Shown here: one piece after another, positions 1-9,013 of the stretch
Numbering within the stretch: position 1 is the first letter of the stretch
Layout: each line of letters begins with the position of its first letter
From: Russula earlei
Taxonomy: Eukaryota > Basidiomycota > Agaricomycetes > Russulales > Russulaceae
Reading direction: 5' to 3'
Length of the DNA: 38,035 nucleotides
NCBI GenBank assembly: GCA_025769875.1
Contig: JAGFNK010000502.1
Span: 1 to 38,035 of the forward strand
Notes under the pieces: model-generated
What the model was told of the DNA's origin: nothing
The model's input: the letters and a program-made list of their open reading frames with translations, nothing else
Databases searched by the model: none
Program-made: the position numbers and the translations under genes

Positions 1-1572
1 GAAGTTTTGCAGGAAGATGTTATTACTTTTAAATAACTCACCGTTAAAACCAAAGGTCATAGTATGCTTACCCTGGTATACAGTAAGGTTATCAGTTACA
101 GTAAACGTATTTTGTTTCAAACCATTTGCACCATAGCTAACATCGGTACCTATCTTATAGGTGATATTGGCAGCGTTATCAGCATTTGTTTGATAGATAG
201 TTACATTAGGGAAAGGACTCTTGCTTCCGTTGTTATCATTAACGTTGGTATACGTAAAACGTAACACGTTTGACAGTTTGGAAGAGAAAGAGCTGTTTAA
301 TTCTGCTACTGCAGAGTTGGTATTGTCACGATAAACATAACCACCGTTTGCAAACAGGGAAGTGGTAGCAGTTCTGCTCAGGTTGTCAGAAGTACCGTCA
401 ACGTGGTTAAAACGAACAACCAGTTTGTGTTTATCACTGATGTTATAATCAATACGGCCAAAGAAAGAAGTAGACTGGGTTTCAGCGCTGATGCCACCAT
501 ATCCACCCGGATCGTTATGGTAAGTATTGATCAGGTAGTTTCTAAGGCTGTCAAGTGTTCTGGTATTTACTTTAGAACCAGAACCCGGATCAGTTGGGTC
601 AAATGCCAAAGGCACAGATTTTTTAAATCTTTCGGCATTTACATAGAAGAACAATTTGTTCTTGATGATTGCACCGCCTAAGCTGGCGCCAAAAGTAGAG
701 TTGGTAAAATTTGGATACGCATTTCTTGTAACAGAAGGATCGTATTGTTGGCTCTTACCTACATAATTCTGGTTTTGATATTGTCCGTATGCGGCACCAT
801 GAAACTGGTTAGTACCGCTCTTGGTTACAGCATTGATGCCACCGCCGGTAAAACCACCTTGTGATACATCATAAGGCGCCAATACGATCTGCATTTCCTG
901 GATCGCTTCCATGGAAACAGGGTTTAAGCCTGCCTGGCCACCGTTAGTTCCGGAACCGGCTAATCCAAATCCGTCATTCGCATTCGCACCGTCAATAGAG
1001 AACTGGTTGTAACGGTTACTCTGTCCGGCAAATGAAACACCCGCACCGGCACCTGTTGAAGCAGAGTTACCCACTTTCGCCTGGGGCGTTAAACGGGCAA
1101 TATCCTGAACGCTCCTGTTAATAGTAGGAAGGGCCTGGATAGTCCTGGAACTGATCAATGTAGAAGTACCGGTTCTTTGTGAACTGATAATTCCTTTTTT
1201 GGTTGTGTTAACAGTAACATCGCTTAAGTTACTACCATTGTCCATCGTAATGTCGATATTCACGGGCGTTCCTAAGATTACTGATAGATCGGAAAGTTTT
1301 TTTGTAGCCAACCCTACATACTGGATAGTTACAGTATAGGGACCGCCTACACGTAAGTTGGGGAGAATAAATTGTCCATTACTCTTTGAAACAGTTCCAT
1401 AAACAGTACCGGTTGGTTCATGTACGGCTTTGACAGATGCACCTTCTAAGCTCTTTCCTTCCGGAGTTTTAATAAACCCGGTTATACTGCCCGAAGTGAT
1501 CTGGGCCATAACCGCCGAAGAAGCAAAGACACTAATGAATAGTGCACAAGCATAAAGTAGTCGCTTTAGCAT
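1..1572 (-). CDS. TonB-dependent receptor, Oar-like, N-terminal part (cut by window edge)
   Basis: Outer-membrane receptor of the TonB-dependent family. The 524 codons present start at the ATG at 1572 and run off the left edge with no stop, so the rest of the barrel is missing. Seen: a signal peptide (MLKRLLYACALFISVF, then an Ala-rich cleavage region ending near MAQ); a carboxypeptidase-regulatory-like beta domain at about residues 25-110 (GSITGFIKTPEGKSLEGASV); and a plug domain at about 115-240 with the segment SIDGANANDGFG and a GGFTGGGINAVTKSGTN motif. The first barrel strands follow. The plug wording and long loops resemble Oar-type receptors rather than short siderophore receptors. The substrate cannot be told from the sequence. 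I checked the frame at four points and found no shift. No SusD gene lies on the upstream side. Confidence 0.9.
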   Translation of the reverse strand, partial: MLKRLLYACALFISVFASSAVMAQITSGSITGFIKTPEGKSLEGASVKAVHEPTGTVYGTVSKSNGQFILPNLRVGGPYTVTIQYVGLATKKLSDLSVILGTPVNIDITMDNGSNLSDVTVNTTKKGIISSQRTGTSTLISSRTIQALPTINRSVQDIARLTPQAKVGNSASTGAGAGVSFAGQSNRYNQFSIDGANANDGFGLAGSGTNGGQAGLNPVSMEAIQEMQIVLAPYDVSQGGFTGGGINAVTKSGTNQFHGAAYGQYQNQNYVGKSQQYDPSVTRNAYPNFTNSTFGASLGGAIIKNKLFFYVNAERFKKSVPLAFDPTDPGSGSKVNTRTLDSLRNYLINTYHNDPGGYGGISAETQSTSFFGRIDYNISDKHKLVVRFNHVDGTSDNLSRTATTSLFANGGYVYRDNTNSAVAELNSSFSSKLSNVLRFTYTNVNDNNGSKSPFPNVTIYQTNADNAANITYKIGTDVSYGANGLKQNTFTVTDNLTVYQGKHTMTFGFNGELFKSNNIFLQNF

Positions 1573-2146
1573 ATATGTTTTGTTTTTGGTTGGCAAAGTT
1601 TAGATTCTATACATTACTCCTATGAATTCTGCATTTTATGTTAATGTTATCTTTACATAACATAACAATCCCTTTCATTTTCCCGGAAAATAGTTTAGAT
1701 GGTGCGCTGGGTCACATACATGCATATGCTGAGCGTTTATGATTTTCTTTTGCAGGGTCATGAATACGGTTATTGGTTATTCGTAGGATAGGATGATGAT
1801 AAAGAAAAGTTATAATTGCTAGAAAATGACATTTTTTCTACAAAAACTGTTGCATGTTAATCGAATTTTAAAATATATTATTAAATAGTATGTATTATAG
1901 GTACAATAGTACCCTCTTCCTGCTCCAGGAAAGTATAGCTTGGTTTAAAGCGCAGATGGCATGTTGCTCGGATGCAAAGGAAATAAATATTCCCATCGGA
2001 AGAGGAATAGGATATTAACAAAATATTACCCTCTTAATGCACCCTATAGCCACGATCAGTGGTTAACTGCCATGATTGACAGGCTGGTATCCTTTCGATT
2101 AAAGAAATCAATTATCCCGCACCCAACCTTTACCCCTGGGAGCACG
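1573..2146. other. Intergenic region between divergent TonB receptor and ribAB
   Basis: This is 574 bases of AT-rich DNA with no supportable gene. The open frame at 1961-2149 has no family signal and would have to cross the ribAB promoter. The region should hold promoters for both divergent genes. On the minus side AAACTTTG at 1594-1601 matches 7 of 8 bases of TAnnTTTG, 22 bases before the receptor ATG. Small dyads are visible at 1639-1667, at about 1820-1842 (TAGAAAA/TTTTCTA) and at about 1900-1913 (GGTAC/GTACC). I saw no FMN riboswitch signature although ribAB is downstream. Confidence 0.6.
1639..1667. promoter_or_regulatory. AT-rich dyad, possible operator
   Basis: TGTTAATGTTAT at 1639-1650 faces ATAACATAACA at 1657-1667 across a 6-base loop, with one unpaired base. 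The dyad is about 70 bases upstream of the TonB receptor start, where a repressor or activator site would be expected. It is not followed by a T-run, so a terminator is unlikely. Its role is inference only. Confidence 0.3.
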
Positions 2147-2154
2147 TAACTTTG
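2147..2154 (+). promoter_or_regulatory. Bacteroidota -7 promoter element for ribAB
   Basis: TAACTTTG is an exact match to TAnnTTTG and ends 24 bases before the ribAB ATG, giving a predicted leader of about 17-19 bases. No clear -33 TTG is present at the usual distance; CCTTTACC sits near there. Confidence 0.6.
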
Positions 2155-2178
2155 CATATTATTAACTGAATAATTTTT

Positions 2179-3378
2179 ATGCTGAATACGATACCCGAAG
2201 GAATAGAAGATATTAAAAAAGGTAAGCTGGTGATTGTGGTGGACGATGAGGATCGCGAAAATGAAGGTGATTTTATTACCGCTGCCCATAATGTAACCCC
2301 TGAAATAATCAATTTTATGGCTACCCATGGCCGTGGACTTATCTGCGCACCTATTACAGAAGAAAGAGCGCAGGAGTTGGGCCTGGAAATGATGGTGAGC
2401 AATAATTCTTCCCTGCACGAAACGCCTTTTACGGTTTCTGTCGATCTGCTGGGTCATGGATGCACTACCGGCATCTCGGCTTCGGACAGGGCTAAAACGG
2501 TACAGGCACTCATTGATCCTGCTACCAAACCGGAAGAGCTGGGCAAACCCGGTCATATTTTCCCTTTAAAAGCAAAACCCGGTGGCGTATTGCGCCGCAC
2601 AGGGCATACGGAAGCCACGGTTGACCTGGCCCGCCTGGCTGGTTTTGAGCCTTGCGGTGTACTGGTAGAGATCATGAATGAAGATGGTACCATGGCCCGC
2701 CTGCCGGAATTACTGGAAATAGCTAAAAAATTCGACCTCAAGATCATTTCTATCAAAGACCTGATCGCTTATCGCCTGTCCACCGATTCATTGGTGGAAG
2801 AAGTGGTAAGGGTAGATATGCCCACTAAATACGGGCATTTTAAACTGGTTGCCTTTAAAGACAATACCAATGGCGCCGAACACCTGGCCATGATTAAAGG
2901 AGAATGGAAAAAGGATGAACCCGTTTTAACCCGCGTTCACAGCAGCTGCTTTACCGGTGATATACTGGGTAGCTTTCGTTGCGACTGTGGCGAACAACTG
3001 CACAAAGCCATGAAAATGGTAGAAGCAGAAGGCAAAGGGTTAATATTATATATGAACCAGGAAGGCAGGGGTATTGGCCTGATGAATAAGCTGCGGGCTT
3101 ACAAACTGCAGGAAGAAGGGCTCGATACAGTAGAAGCCAACCTGCAACTGGGTTTTGGAATGGATGAAAGGGGACTATGGTGTAGGCGCACAGATTTACG
3201 TTCCCTGGGCGTAACCAAACTGAAACTAATGAGCAATAACCCCAAAAAGCGCACAGCGCTCAAAGGATATGGCCTGGAAATAGTAGAGATCATACCGATA
3301 GAAATAGCGCCCAACCCTCATAATGAAAAATACCTGCAAACCAAGCGGGATAAAATGGGACATAATATTTTAAAATAG
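2179..3378 (+). CDS. ribAB: Bifunctional DHBP synthase / GTP cyclohydrolase II
   Basis: Catalyses the two entry reactions of riboflavin synthesis in the cytosol: ribulose 5-phosphate to 3,4-dihydroxy-2-butanone 4-phosphate (RibB half, residues 1 to about 200) and GTP ring opening (RibA half, about 205-399). The length of 399 aa is usual for the fusion. Seen: the RibB acidic motif [10 protein letters not shown] at 22-31; RibA zinc ligands Cys257, Cys268 and Cys270 in [22 protein letters not shown] from residue 294; DER at 329-331. Residues 332-339 read GLWCRRTD where relatives have DYGVGAQI. The other frame of the same DNA encodes exactly that, so an extra G in the run at 3170-3173 and a missing T in 3195-3197 cancel each other. 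The gene is monocistronic, with a promoter at 2147 and a terminator at 3407. Confidence 0.95.
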   Translation: MLNTIPEGIEDIKKGKLVIVVDDEDRENEGDFITAAHNVTPEIINFMATHGRGLICAPITEERAQELGLEMMVSNNSSLHETPFTVSVDLLGHGCTTGISASDRAKTVQALIDPATKPEELGKPGHIFPLKAKPGGVLRRTGHTEATVDLARLAGFEPCGVLVEIMNEDGTMARLPELLEIAKKFDLKIISIKDLIAYRLSTDSLVEEVVRVDMPTKYGHFKLVAFKDNTNGAEHLAMIKGEWKKDEPVLTRVHSSCFTGDILGSFRCDCGEQLHKAMKMVEAEGKGLILYMNQEGRGIGLMNKLRAYKLQEEGLDTVEANLQLGFGMDERGLWCRRTDLRSLGVTKLKLMSNNPKKRTALKGYGLEIVEIIPIEIAPNPHNEKYLQTKRDKMGHNILK

Positions 3379-3406
3379 TATACATAATATTTATTAACTG
3401 ATCACT

Positions 3407-3446
3407 AAAAGGCAAGGCTGATTTTCCAGCCTTGCCTTTTATTTTT
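3407..3446. terminator. Strong intrinsic terminator, probably bidirectional
   Basis: A perfect 14-bp stem (AAAAGGCAAGGCTG at 3407-3420 with CAGCCTTGCCTTTT at 3427-3440) with a 6-base loop, followed by TTATTTTT. The flanking A- and T-runs let it work on both strands, fitting its place between ribAB and the convergent PepSY-like gene. Confidence 0.9.
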
Positions 3447-3542
3447 ATACAGGTATTTTATCCTCGTATTCCTTAAAAAGGGTAAAATGCCCCTTTGCAA
3501 GGGTATTTTGGCCTTTTCATACACTTCCTGAGATGGCTTTTC

Positions 3543-3631
3543 TTTTACTCTTGTTTTACTCTCCTTTTACTCATGTTTTACTCACCTTCGGAAAATCCCG
3601 AAGAAGACCAAAACAAGGGCAAAACAAGAGG
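3543..3631. repeat. 11-bp-period repeat array with inverted partner
   Basis: Four units of TTTTACTC, each followed by three variable bases, start at 3543, 3554, 3565 and 3576, so the period is exactly 11. Two units of AAAACAAG plus three bases follow at 3610 and 3621, again with period 11. CTCTTGTTTT at 3548-3557 is the exact inverse of AAAACAAGAG at 3621-3630. The array lies in the 248-base gene-free stretch between the ribAB terminator and the PepSY-like gene. The small open frame over it (3533-3733) looks like a by-product of the repeat. Confidence 0.7.
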
Positions 3632-3694
3632 AATATCAAAGCAGGTGATTTTCCTCCCCGGGAACCACTAACTATATTAGCTAAACGCCTAGAA

Positions 3695-5306
3695 TCATTG
3701 CAAACGTTTTCTTTTTCTGATGGTAAAGTATAATACCAGCCCGAGGGTAACCATCACCACCTGGGCCATTGCCCAAAACATGGTGCTGATGTCTTTCACC
3801 GTTTTGCCACCCCATCCCATAAACTCGTGCTTGTGAAAAAAGGCGAAACTGTAGCTTTCTCTCAGGCCATTATCGTTGATCTGTTTGGCAAGCTGGCCGG
3901 AACCTGTTTCCACAAAAAAGCGTTCGTTGCTATTGGCCGTATAACCCACCCGGTATACCGGCAGGCGCTTGTCGGTAAAATTGTATTCACTGTTGAACGA
4001 CCGGACCAGGCTAACGGATACAATAGCCTTTTCGGGATGGTTACTAAACAGGGTGGCCAGGTACCGGGCATATTGCGCATCGCCTTGTGGTAATGAATCA
4101 TCACTATCGGTATTGATATATACCCTCTCCGGCACGGGTACCTGTTTGTCTTTCATCAGGTCTGTGTGTGGTTGGGTAGCGGCAGTATTTGTTGCCCGGA
4201 TGGTTACCTGCCAGTAAACTGCCTGGTGAATGTGTACCAGGCTGGCATTGAGTATGGGTTTACCTGCTACCCGCTGTAAGCGTGCGTAATCAAAATGAAT
4301 ACCGGGTGTGGCAAAACCAGGCGTTGATACAACTTGCGTTTCCGGGGGTGTTGGTTAATTTGGATAAGGCATGATACCCTCCGCTAAAAGTGAACAGCAG
4401 GGTAAACAATGCGATCACTACTGCTGTAAAACGATGGTTGCGCCTGGCTTGTAAGGCAGAACGGGTATTCTCCTGTTGCCTCCCGGCTAAGGCCGGGACT
4501 GGCTTTTTGCTTTTGGTGGTACAAAAAATATATAGCCCCATGAGGGTGGTGGAAAAAGCAAGGAACACAAACAGGAACTCTACTACCAGCCTGCCTTTGC
4601 CTAACCAGTCCAGCCATCCCCATAAATGAAAGAGCCGAAAGAGGGTATCAAAAACGGCCCGTTTGTTATTCATAGCAAAGGCAAACCGATCCTGTGTTGT
4701 TTCTACATAGATTCGTATGCCATCTGCCCTCTCGAATGAAACTTTGTATACGGGCAATAAACGATTGATGCTTTTGTACTCATTATCAAAGGCAGTTACC
4801 AAGGTAGCATTGGTAACCTTACTGCCTTTGTCGTTGTTTAATACATAGGCGGAAGCTGCATCGCAACAATCACCAGCAGCAGCGTTAACCGATATGCCGG
4901 CTACGGTATTGAATGCCACGCTGTTTTTTTGCGGGCCTTCCAGGAATTGTTTGGCCAGGTATTGGGCATATAGCCAGTTACCATCGGGCAATAGCTTGCC
5001 ATTCTTTGTACTGAGATAAAGTGGTTCAGGTTGCTGTGATAGCTGTACCTGGTAAAAGTAATTGGTGTCAATATGTATGATGCGAAAATTGCCAAAGCTG
5101 TCTATCCTGTTTTGTTTCAACGCTGCATCAAGGGGTACCTGGATCTTATTACTGTCTATCACAGCGGGTGCGAGAAACTGGGTAGCAATAGCAGGACGTA
5201 TGTTCGTCATGATGGGATGCATAAAACCACTCATGGCCCATAGCAGGAGTGGTATAGCAACTATGAGTGAAGTGATGCGGTGGTATTGGTATATTTTCTT
5301 TTTCAT
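3695..5306 (-). pseudogene. PepSY-associated TM-helix protein, one frameshift
   Basis: Inner-membrane protein of the PepSY-TM type, often encoded beside siderophore or metal TonB receptors; its exact role is unsettled. I place the start at the ATG at 5306 (MKKKIYQYHRITSL), 13 bases after the receptor stop. The frame breaks at a run of five G at 4344-4348 (C on the coding strand). With four, the reading runs on to the stop at 3695 and gives 536 aa. Seen: four membrane helices, at about residues 10-30, 235-255, 295-315 and 510-530. The two halves repeat each other: FDNEYKSINRLLPVYKVSF with FNSEYNFTDKRLPVYRVGY, and LFHLWGWLDWLGK with FFHKHEFMGWGGK. Both halves being intact apart from one base argues for sequencing error or very recent damage. 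Confidence 0.8.
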
Positions 5307-5319
5307 GGTGCTGCCGGGG

Positions 5320-7612
5320 TTATTTGCCAAAATGATAAGATACACCCAGGGTTAATTCCCGTGGATCGCCCAACTGGTAAGTATAACCATAAGTGGATTT
5401 ACTGGCCAGTACAGAATAGTAGGTATTGAAAATGTTGAGTGCATTACCCATAGTTCCCAATGGGTGATGGTATAGCCTGCCCTGGTATTGAACACATCAA
5501 AACCGGGGTATTTGCCACTATTGGCATTGTCTAAAAAGTAGCTGCCCTGGTGTTGCCATTCGATGCCCACGCGCAGTCCTTTGATATAAGAGGGTTTGTA
5601 TACTACTTCTGCATTAGAGAAGAAATGAGGTGCAGCGGCCATTTCATGACCACTATAATCCACCTGCCCGTTGGTGCCTTTTTCTACATCATATACAAAA
5701 CGGTGTTTGGCATTACTGCCACTATAACGGATCATCCATTCGCTGGTGGGTTTATACGTAATGCCGTATTCAATACCCTGGTGTTTTGTTTTGCCTGCAT
5801 TCTGGTTTTGGTAGGAGCCATCATCCTGGCGTACAGAAATGATCTCATTGGTACCCTTTAACAGGTACACGCTATAATCAATGTATAATTGGCTTTGTAA
5901 TAAAGAGAGCCAGCCACCTGCTTCATAGTTAAAGAAAGTTTGTGGTAACAGGTAAGGTACTTTAACGCTATTGAATAGTTCCGTTACCTGTGGGGGTACA
6001 TATCCCTGGCTATAATTCATATAAAACCCTGCCTGTTTGTAATTATAGGTGATACCTATTTTGGGCGTTACCCTGTTGAAATCGTTGGCAGTAGAAGGTG
6101 CACCGGTAGAGGCGGAAGCCGGCAGGTAGTTTACAAAGTTGTAATGATAAAAATCATAGCGAATTGCCGCCACCAGTTTCAATCGTTTAACAGGGCTTAC
6201 TTCGTAGTTAAGGTAGGAAGCAAGGTTGCTGATCCCTGTTTTATAATTACTCAATAAGGAATCAGCAGGCGTATAATTTACATAATTCCCTTTACTATCT
6301 CTTTGTATACGGATATAGCTGGCCACGTAGGTACTGGGGCTGATGTCTGTACATACGCCCGCTACCAGCCTGCTGTTGAGCCAGTGTATCTTTTGTACGT
6401 GCTGGGCTACGAGCATATAGCTGTTAAAGGAACTGTTGTTTACCTGCCCGTTTGGCGAGGGATGTATTGGTGGGGTTATTGGTAACATAATAAGAAGGGT
6501 TTTGTTTTACCGAGTTATTACGATACGCCAGTGTAACCTGTGTTTCGCTGTTACTGTTCCATTGATGTGTTAATTGCGACCGGATGCGCAGGGCATTTGT
6601 TTTACGGTAATTGAAAGTGTATTGCGTGGTATAGTTCTTTTGGGCAAAATGTGTACTGTCAAGACTGCCACCGCCCATATCGCTGTAATAGTCCACATAC
6701 GTAATACTATTGCTCCAGGTGGTTTTGTTATTGATCCTGTAATCGCCTCTTACTGTAAAAGCTGTTTTGTGGTAATTGGTTTGGTCTACCGGGCCATTGT
6801 TTCGGTTCGCATAATACCCAACTTACCAGTAAACCAAATTTGCCCCAGGTGTTGCCGGCCTGTGCATCTGTTCTTTTATACCCGTTATTGCTGGCTTGTA
6901 CGCTTACCATACCATTGGCTACTGCGGGTGGCGCCTGTGTAATCACGTTGATTGCTCCGCCAATCGCTTCTGCCCCATACAGGGAAGAGGCTGGTCCTTT
7001 GATGATCTCGATCTGTTTGGCGGCGGCCATATTCATTTCCAGCAGGGCATTGTGGTTATAGATGCCGGTGGTGCGGATAGGGATGCCATCTTCCAGGTAG
7101 AGGAACAAGCTTCTTGTTGTCATGGGTTGGCGTATGCTCATCTCATGTTGTTCATTGCCGAGGTTCACCATGAATACACCACTTACTTTGTTGGCCAGAT
7201 AATCCAAACGGCTGGCCCTGGTATCCTGTATGGTTTGCTGGCTGATGGTGGCAATAGCAACCGGCGCCTCTGTTCTTTGCTGGGCAATACGGCTGGCGCT
7301 TACCACTACCTGTGTTAAGTTGCTGAATTTGGGTTGCAGCCCTACGGTAATGCTTTTACCGGTATAAACTATTTCCCGGTTGGCATATCCCACCAGGCTG
7401 ATGGTAATGATTGCATTGGCAGGTGGCTGTATGTTACAAATACCTTTATAGGAAGTGGTGTTGACTATTTTTTTATTGACTGTGATGGTGGCATTGGCCA
7501 GCGGCTCTTTGCTGAGTGCATCATATACTTTGCATTCGCAGGTAGATTGGGAAAAGGAGTAGGATAGGGTGCAAAGCAGTATGGATATAAAAAGGAAGAT
7601 GATTCTTTTCAT
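5320..7612 (-). pseudogene. TonB-dependent receptor (siderophore/metal type), three frameshifts
   Basis: Outer-membrane receptor, 763 aa once corrected. Signal peptide at residues 1-22 (MKRIIFLFISILLCTLSYSF), carboxypeptidase-regulatory-like domain at about 23-95, plug at about 100-215 (IEIIKGPASSLYGAEAIGGA), then the barrel, ending LTLGVSYHFGK with the stop at 5320. The frame changes three times: an extra base at 6820-6821, an extra base in the T-run 6451-6453, and a missing base at the C-run 5447-5449 (plus-strand bases). Net length after correction is a multiple of three. The deposited frame stops early at 5352. It heads an operon with the PepSY-like gene 13 bases downstream, and a small secreted protein lies upstream. 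The plug and short N-terminal domain resemble BtuB/FepA-like metal receptors. The ligand is unknown. Confidence 0.85.
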
Positions 7613-7653
7613 GTAAGCGAAATTGTAGTGATGGTATTTGCGTACGACAGGAG

Positions 7654-7751
7654 ATGCTGAAATAAATTCAGCATGACGTTTAGGTTCAGGATGACGTTCA
7701 ATCGACAGGTTGGTAACTGGAAACCAGCAATCGGAACCTGTAACTGGTTAC
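7654..7751. repeat. Two adjacent dispersed-type intergenic repeats
   Basis: ATGCTGAA (7654-7661) pairs with TTCAGCAT (7667-7674) across ATAAA. Hairpins of this wording are common between genes in Bacteroidota (recalled, not searched). Next to it, 7707-7751 carries variants of GGTAACTGG and AACTGGTTACC, the same word family as 19137-19185 in this window. The region sits between the small protein gene and the TonB receptor and may weaken read-through. Confidence 0.6.
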
Positions 7752-8117
7752 CTACACTTTCGGCGGCTGAAATATGGAAACAAAACCTTTTACGGGTTTG
7801 TTGGGGAGAGTGGGATACAATAAGGTTGTAACGGAAGGCCATACCTGTATGGATATGGCAGGGAAATCCTGCGCGATGGCCTGGAATACAGGGTTGTTTG
7901 GTTGTGTTTGTTTACCGGGTAGTTTTTTGGCTTCATCCTTTACCATTTTTTTGGTAAGGGCTTTTTCATCACCACAGTATACGATGGCTTTACCACGTAC
8001 AGTGGCTGTTTCAGAAGCATAATAATGTTCCTGCTGCAGGTTCCATAGAGAAAACAGCTTGCTAAAAGGCTGTAAGGCAATGGAAAAAGCCACTAATATG
8101 GTGAGAAGGTATTTCAA
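7752..8117 (-). CDS. Small exported protein upstream of TonB receptor
   Basis: About 121 aa if started at TTG 8117 (LKYLLTILVAFSIALQPF). The in-frame ATG at 8150 is less likely because a TAnnTTTG element at 8125-8132 lies between it and the TTG. Seen: one N-terminal hydrophobic segment, then YYASE, a single Cys in VYCGDEKAL, a Lys-rich stretch KKMVKDEAKK and the end SIFQPPKV. The layout recalls small Bacteroidota proteins found near TonB receptors that carry LCxNRxKPxxxCxGKCxL and end in FHPP. Here two of those Cys positions are Ala. Function is unknown; periplasmic or membrane-anchored location and a link to metal uptake are inferred from the neighbours. Confidence 0.6.
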   Translation of the reverse strand: MKYLLTILVAFSIALQPFSKLFSLWNLQQEHYYASETATVRGKAIVYCGDEKALTKKMVKDEAKKLPGKQTQPNNPVFQAIAQDFPAISIQVWPSVTTLLYPTLPNKPVKGFVSIFQPPKV

Positions 8118-8124
8118 ACAGGGG

Positions 8125-8132
8125 CAAAAGTA
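8125..8132 (-). promoter_or_regulatory. -7 element for the small exported protein
   Basis: On the minus strand this reads TACTTTTG, an exact TAnnTTTG. It ends 7 bases before the TTG codon at 8117, so the transcript would have almost no leader. It also argues against the ATG at 8150. Confidence 0.5.
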
Positions 8133-8160
8133 GCGTACCCAACCTACCAAACAAGTTTTT

Positions 8161-8207
8161 TCTCCCGTTTTATCTCCCGTTTTACAACGGGATAAAACGG
8201 GAGATAA
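8161..8207. repeat. Repeated and inverted GTTTTATCTCCC words
   Basis: TCTCCCGTTTTA occurs twice in tandem (8161 and 8173). The second copy is part of a perfect 14-bp inverted repeat, 8170-8183 with 8194-8207, around a 10-base loop. It lies between divergent genes, so termination is not its obvious job. The wording is close to the TTTTACTC array at 3543. Confidence 0.65.
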
Positions 8208-8246
8208 CGGAATAAAAGAGGATATGCCTTATTTTCAGGTATTGAT

Positions 8247-8597
8247 ATGATAGGATTACCCATTACCGGAAGGCAATTATTATCTTTTCACCAGGCCATT
8301 GAATGGCTGGAGGGGCATTTATTAAGCTGCCCTTCCCGTAAATATTTGCATATTGAATGTCCCGGATGCGGATTTCAACGTAGTGTGATCGCTTTGTTGA
8401 GGGGTGAATGGTTATTGAGCTGGCAGCTCTATCCTGCGAGCATTGTGATTATTGCGCTGTGTATTGTAACAGCCCTGCATATCAAATTTGAGTTTAAACA
8501 TGGGGCGGCTACAATTAAATGGCTGCAAATTTTTGCGGGTACAATAATCTTAATATCTTACTCACTCAAAATAATCCATCATCAAATCCAAGTTTAA
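8247..8597 (+). CDS. DUF2752 family membrane protein
   Basis: Small inner-membrane protein of 116 aa. The DUF2752 signature is plain: a CPGCGFQRS motif at about residues 39-47, then LLRGEWLLSWQLYPAS, and two hydrophobic helices at about 62-82 and 92-108. The family has no settled function; the paired Cys suggest metal or redox chemistry, which is inference. Its stop overlaps the next start by one base (TAATG), so the two genes are translationally coupled. The upstream space holds the repeat at 8161-8207. Confidence 0.85.
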   Translation: MIGLPITGRQLLSFHQAIEWLEGHLLSCPSRKYLHIECPGCGFQRSVIALLRGEWLLSWQLYPASIVIIALCIVTALHIKFEFKHGAATIKWLQIFAGTIILISYSLKIIHHQIQV

Positions 8598-8944
8598 TGG
8601 ACACACAAAACCAATTCTACGGGCCAACGCCTCAAAAGGCGTTGCCTAATGCAACTGCTGTATTAGTATTAGGGATCATTTCAATCCTGGGATGTTCCTG
8701 CTATGGTATTCTCGGTTTAATATGCGGCGTCATTGCGCTTGTACTGGCTAACAAGGATCTGCAACTGTATAATGCTGAGCCCGGCGCCTATACACCCGGT
8801 TCTTACAGTAATTTAAAAGGCGGAAGGATCTGCGCTATTATAGGGCTGATTATCTCCCTGGTTTATATCGTTATTATCGTTATTGCGATTGCCACCATCG
8901 GTTTCGAGGCTTTAAGACATCCCCAGTCGTTTATGACGCACTAG
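8597..8944 (+). CDS. CCC-motif-type small membrane protein
   Basis: 115 aa, starting at the ATG at 8597 (MDTQNQFYGP) that overlaps the previous stop. The longer frame from 8519 would lie inside the DUF2752 gene. Seen: a polar N-terminus, a helix with ILGCSCYGILGLICGVIAL, the motif ANKDLQLY, then a second strong helix at about residues 80-103. This matches the Bacteroidota family known as CCC motif membrane protein, but here the triplet is Cys-Ser-Cys. The function of the family is unknown. A terminator follows at 8979. Confidence 0.8.
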   Translation: MDTQNQFYGPTPQKALPNATAVLVLGIISILGCSCYGILGLICGVIALVLANKDLQLYNAEPGAYTPGSYSNLKGGRICAIIGLIISLVYIVIIVIAIATIGFEALRHPQSFMTH

Positions 8945-8978
8945 GGTGGTCATGAGATTTTGACACTATAACTATTCA

Positions 8979-9012
8979 GGGTGCTAACGTTTGATCGTTA
9001 GTACCCTTTTTT
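8979..9012. terminator. Intrinsic terminator between convergent genes
   Basis: GGGTGCTAACG (8979-8989) pairs with CGTTAGTACCC (8996-9006), with one G-T pair and a 6-base loop, followed by six T. It ends the 8247-8944 pair and sits 2 bases from the convergent RDD stop. Confidence 0.85.
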
Positions 9013-9013
9013 A

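Noticed and set aside
1961..2149. Small plus-strand open frame of 62 codons
   Set aside because: It has no family wording, lies in AT-rich spacer and would overlap the ribAB promoter.
1573..2178. FMN riboswitch upstream of ribAB
   Set aside because: None of the conserved RFN-element blocks could be found, and the predicted transcript starts only about 18 bases before the ATG, leaving no room.
3543..3631. CRISPR-like array
   Set aside because: Units are 8 bases with 3-base gaps, far too short for CRISPR repeats and spacers, and no cas gene is present.
3533..3733. Open frame of 66 codons over the 11-bp array
   Set aside because: It is created by the repeat itself and runs antisense into the end of the PepSY gene; no protein features.
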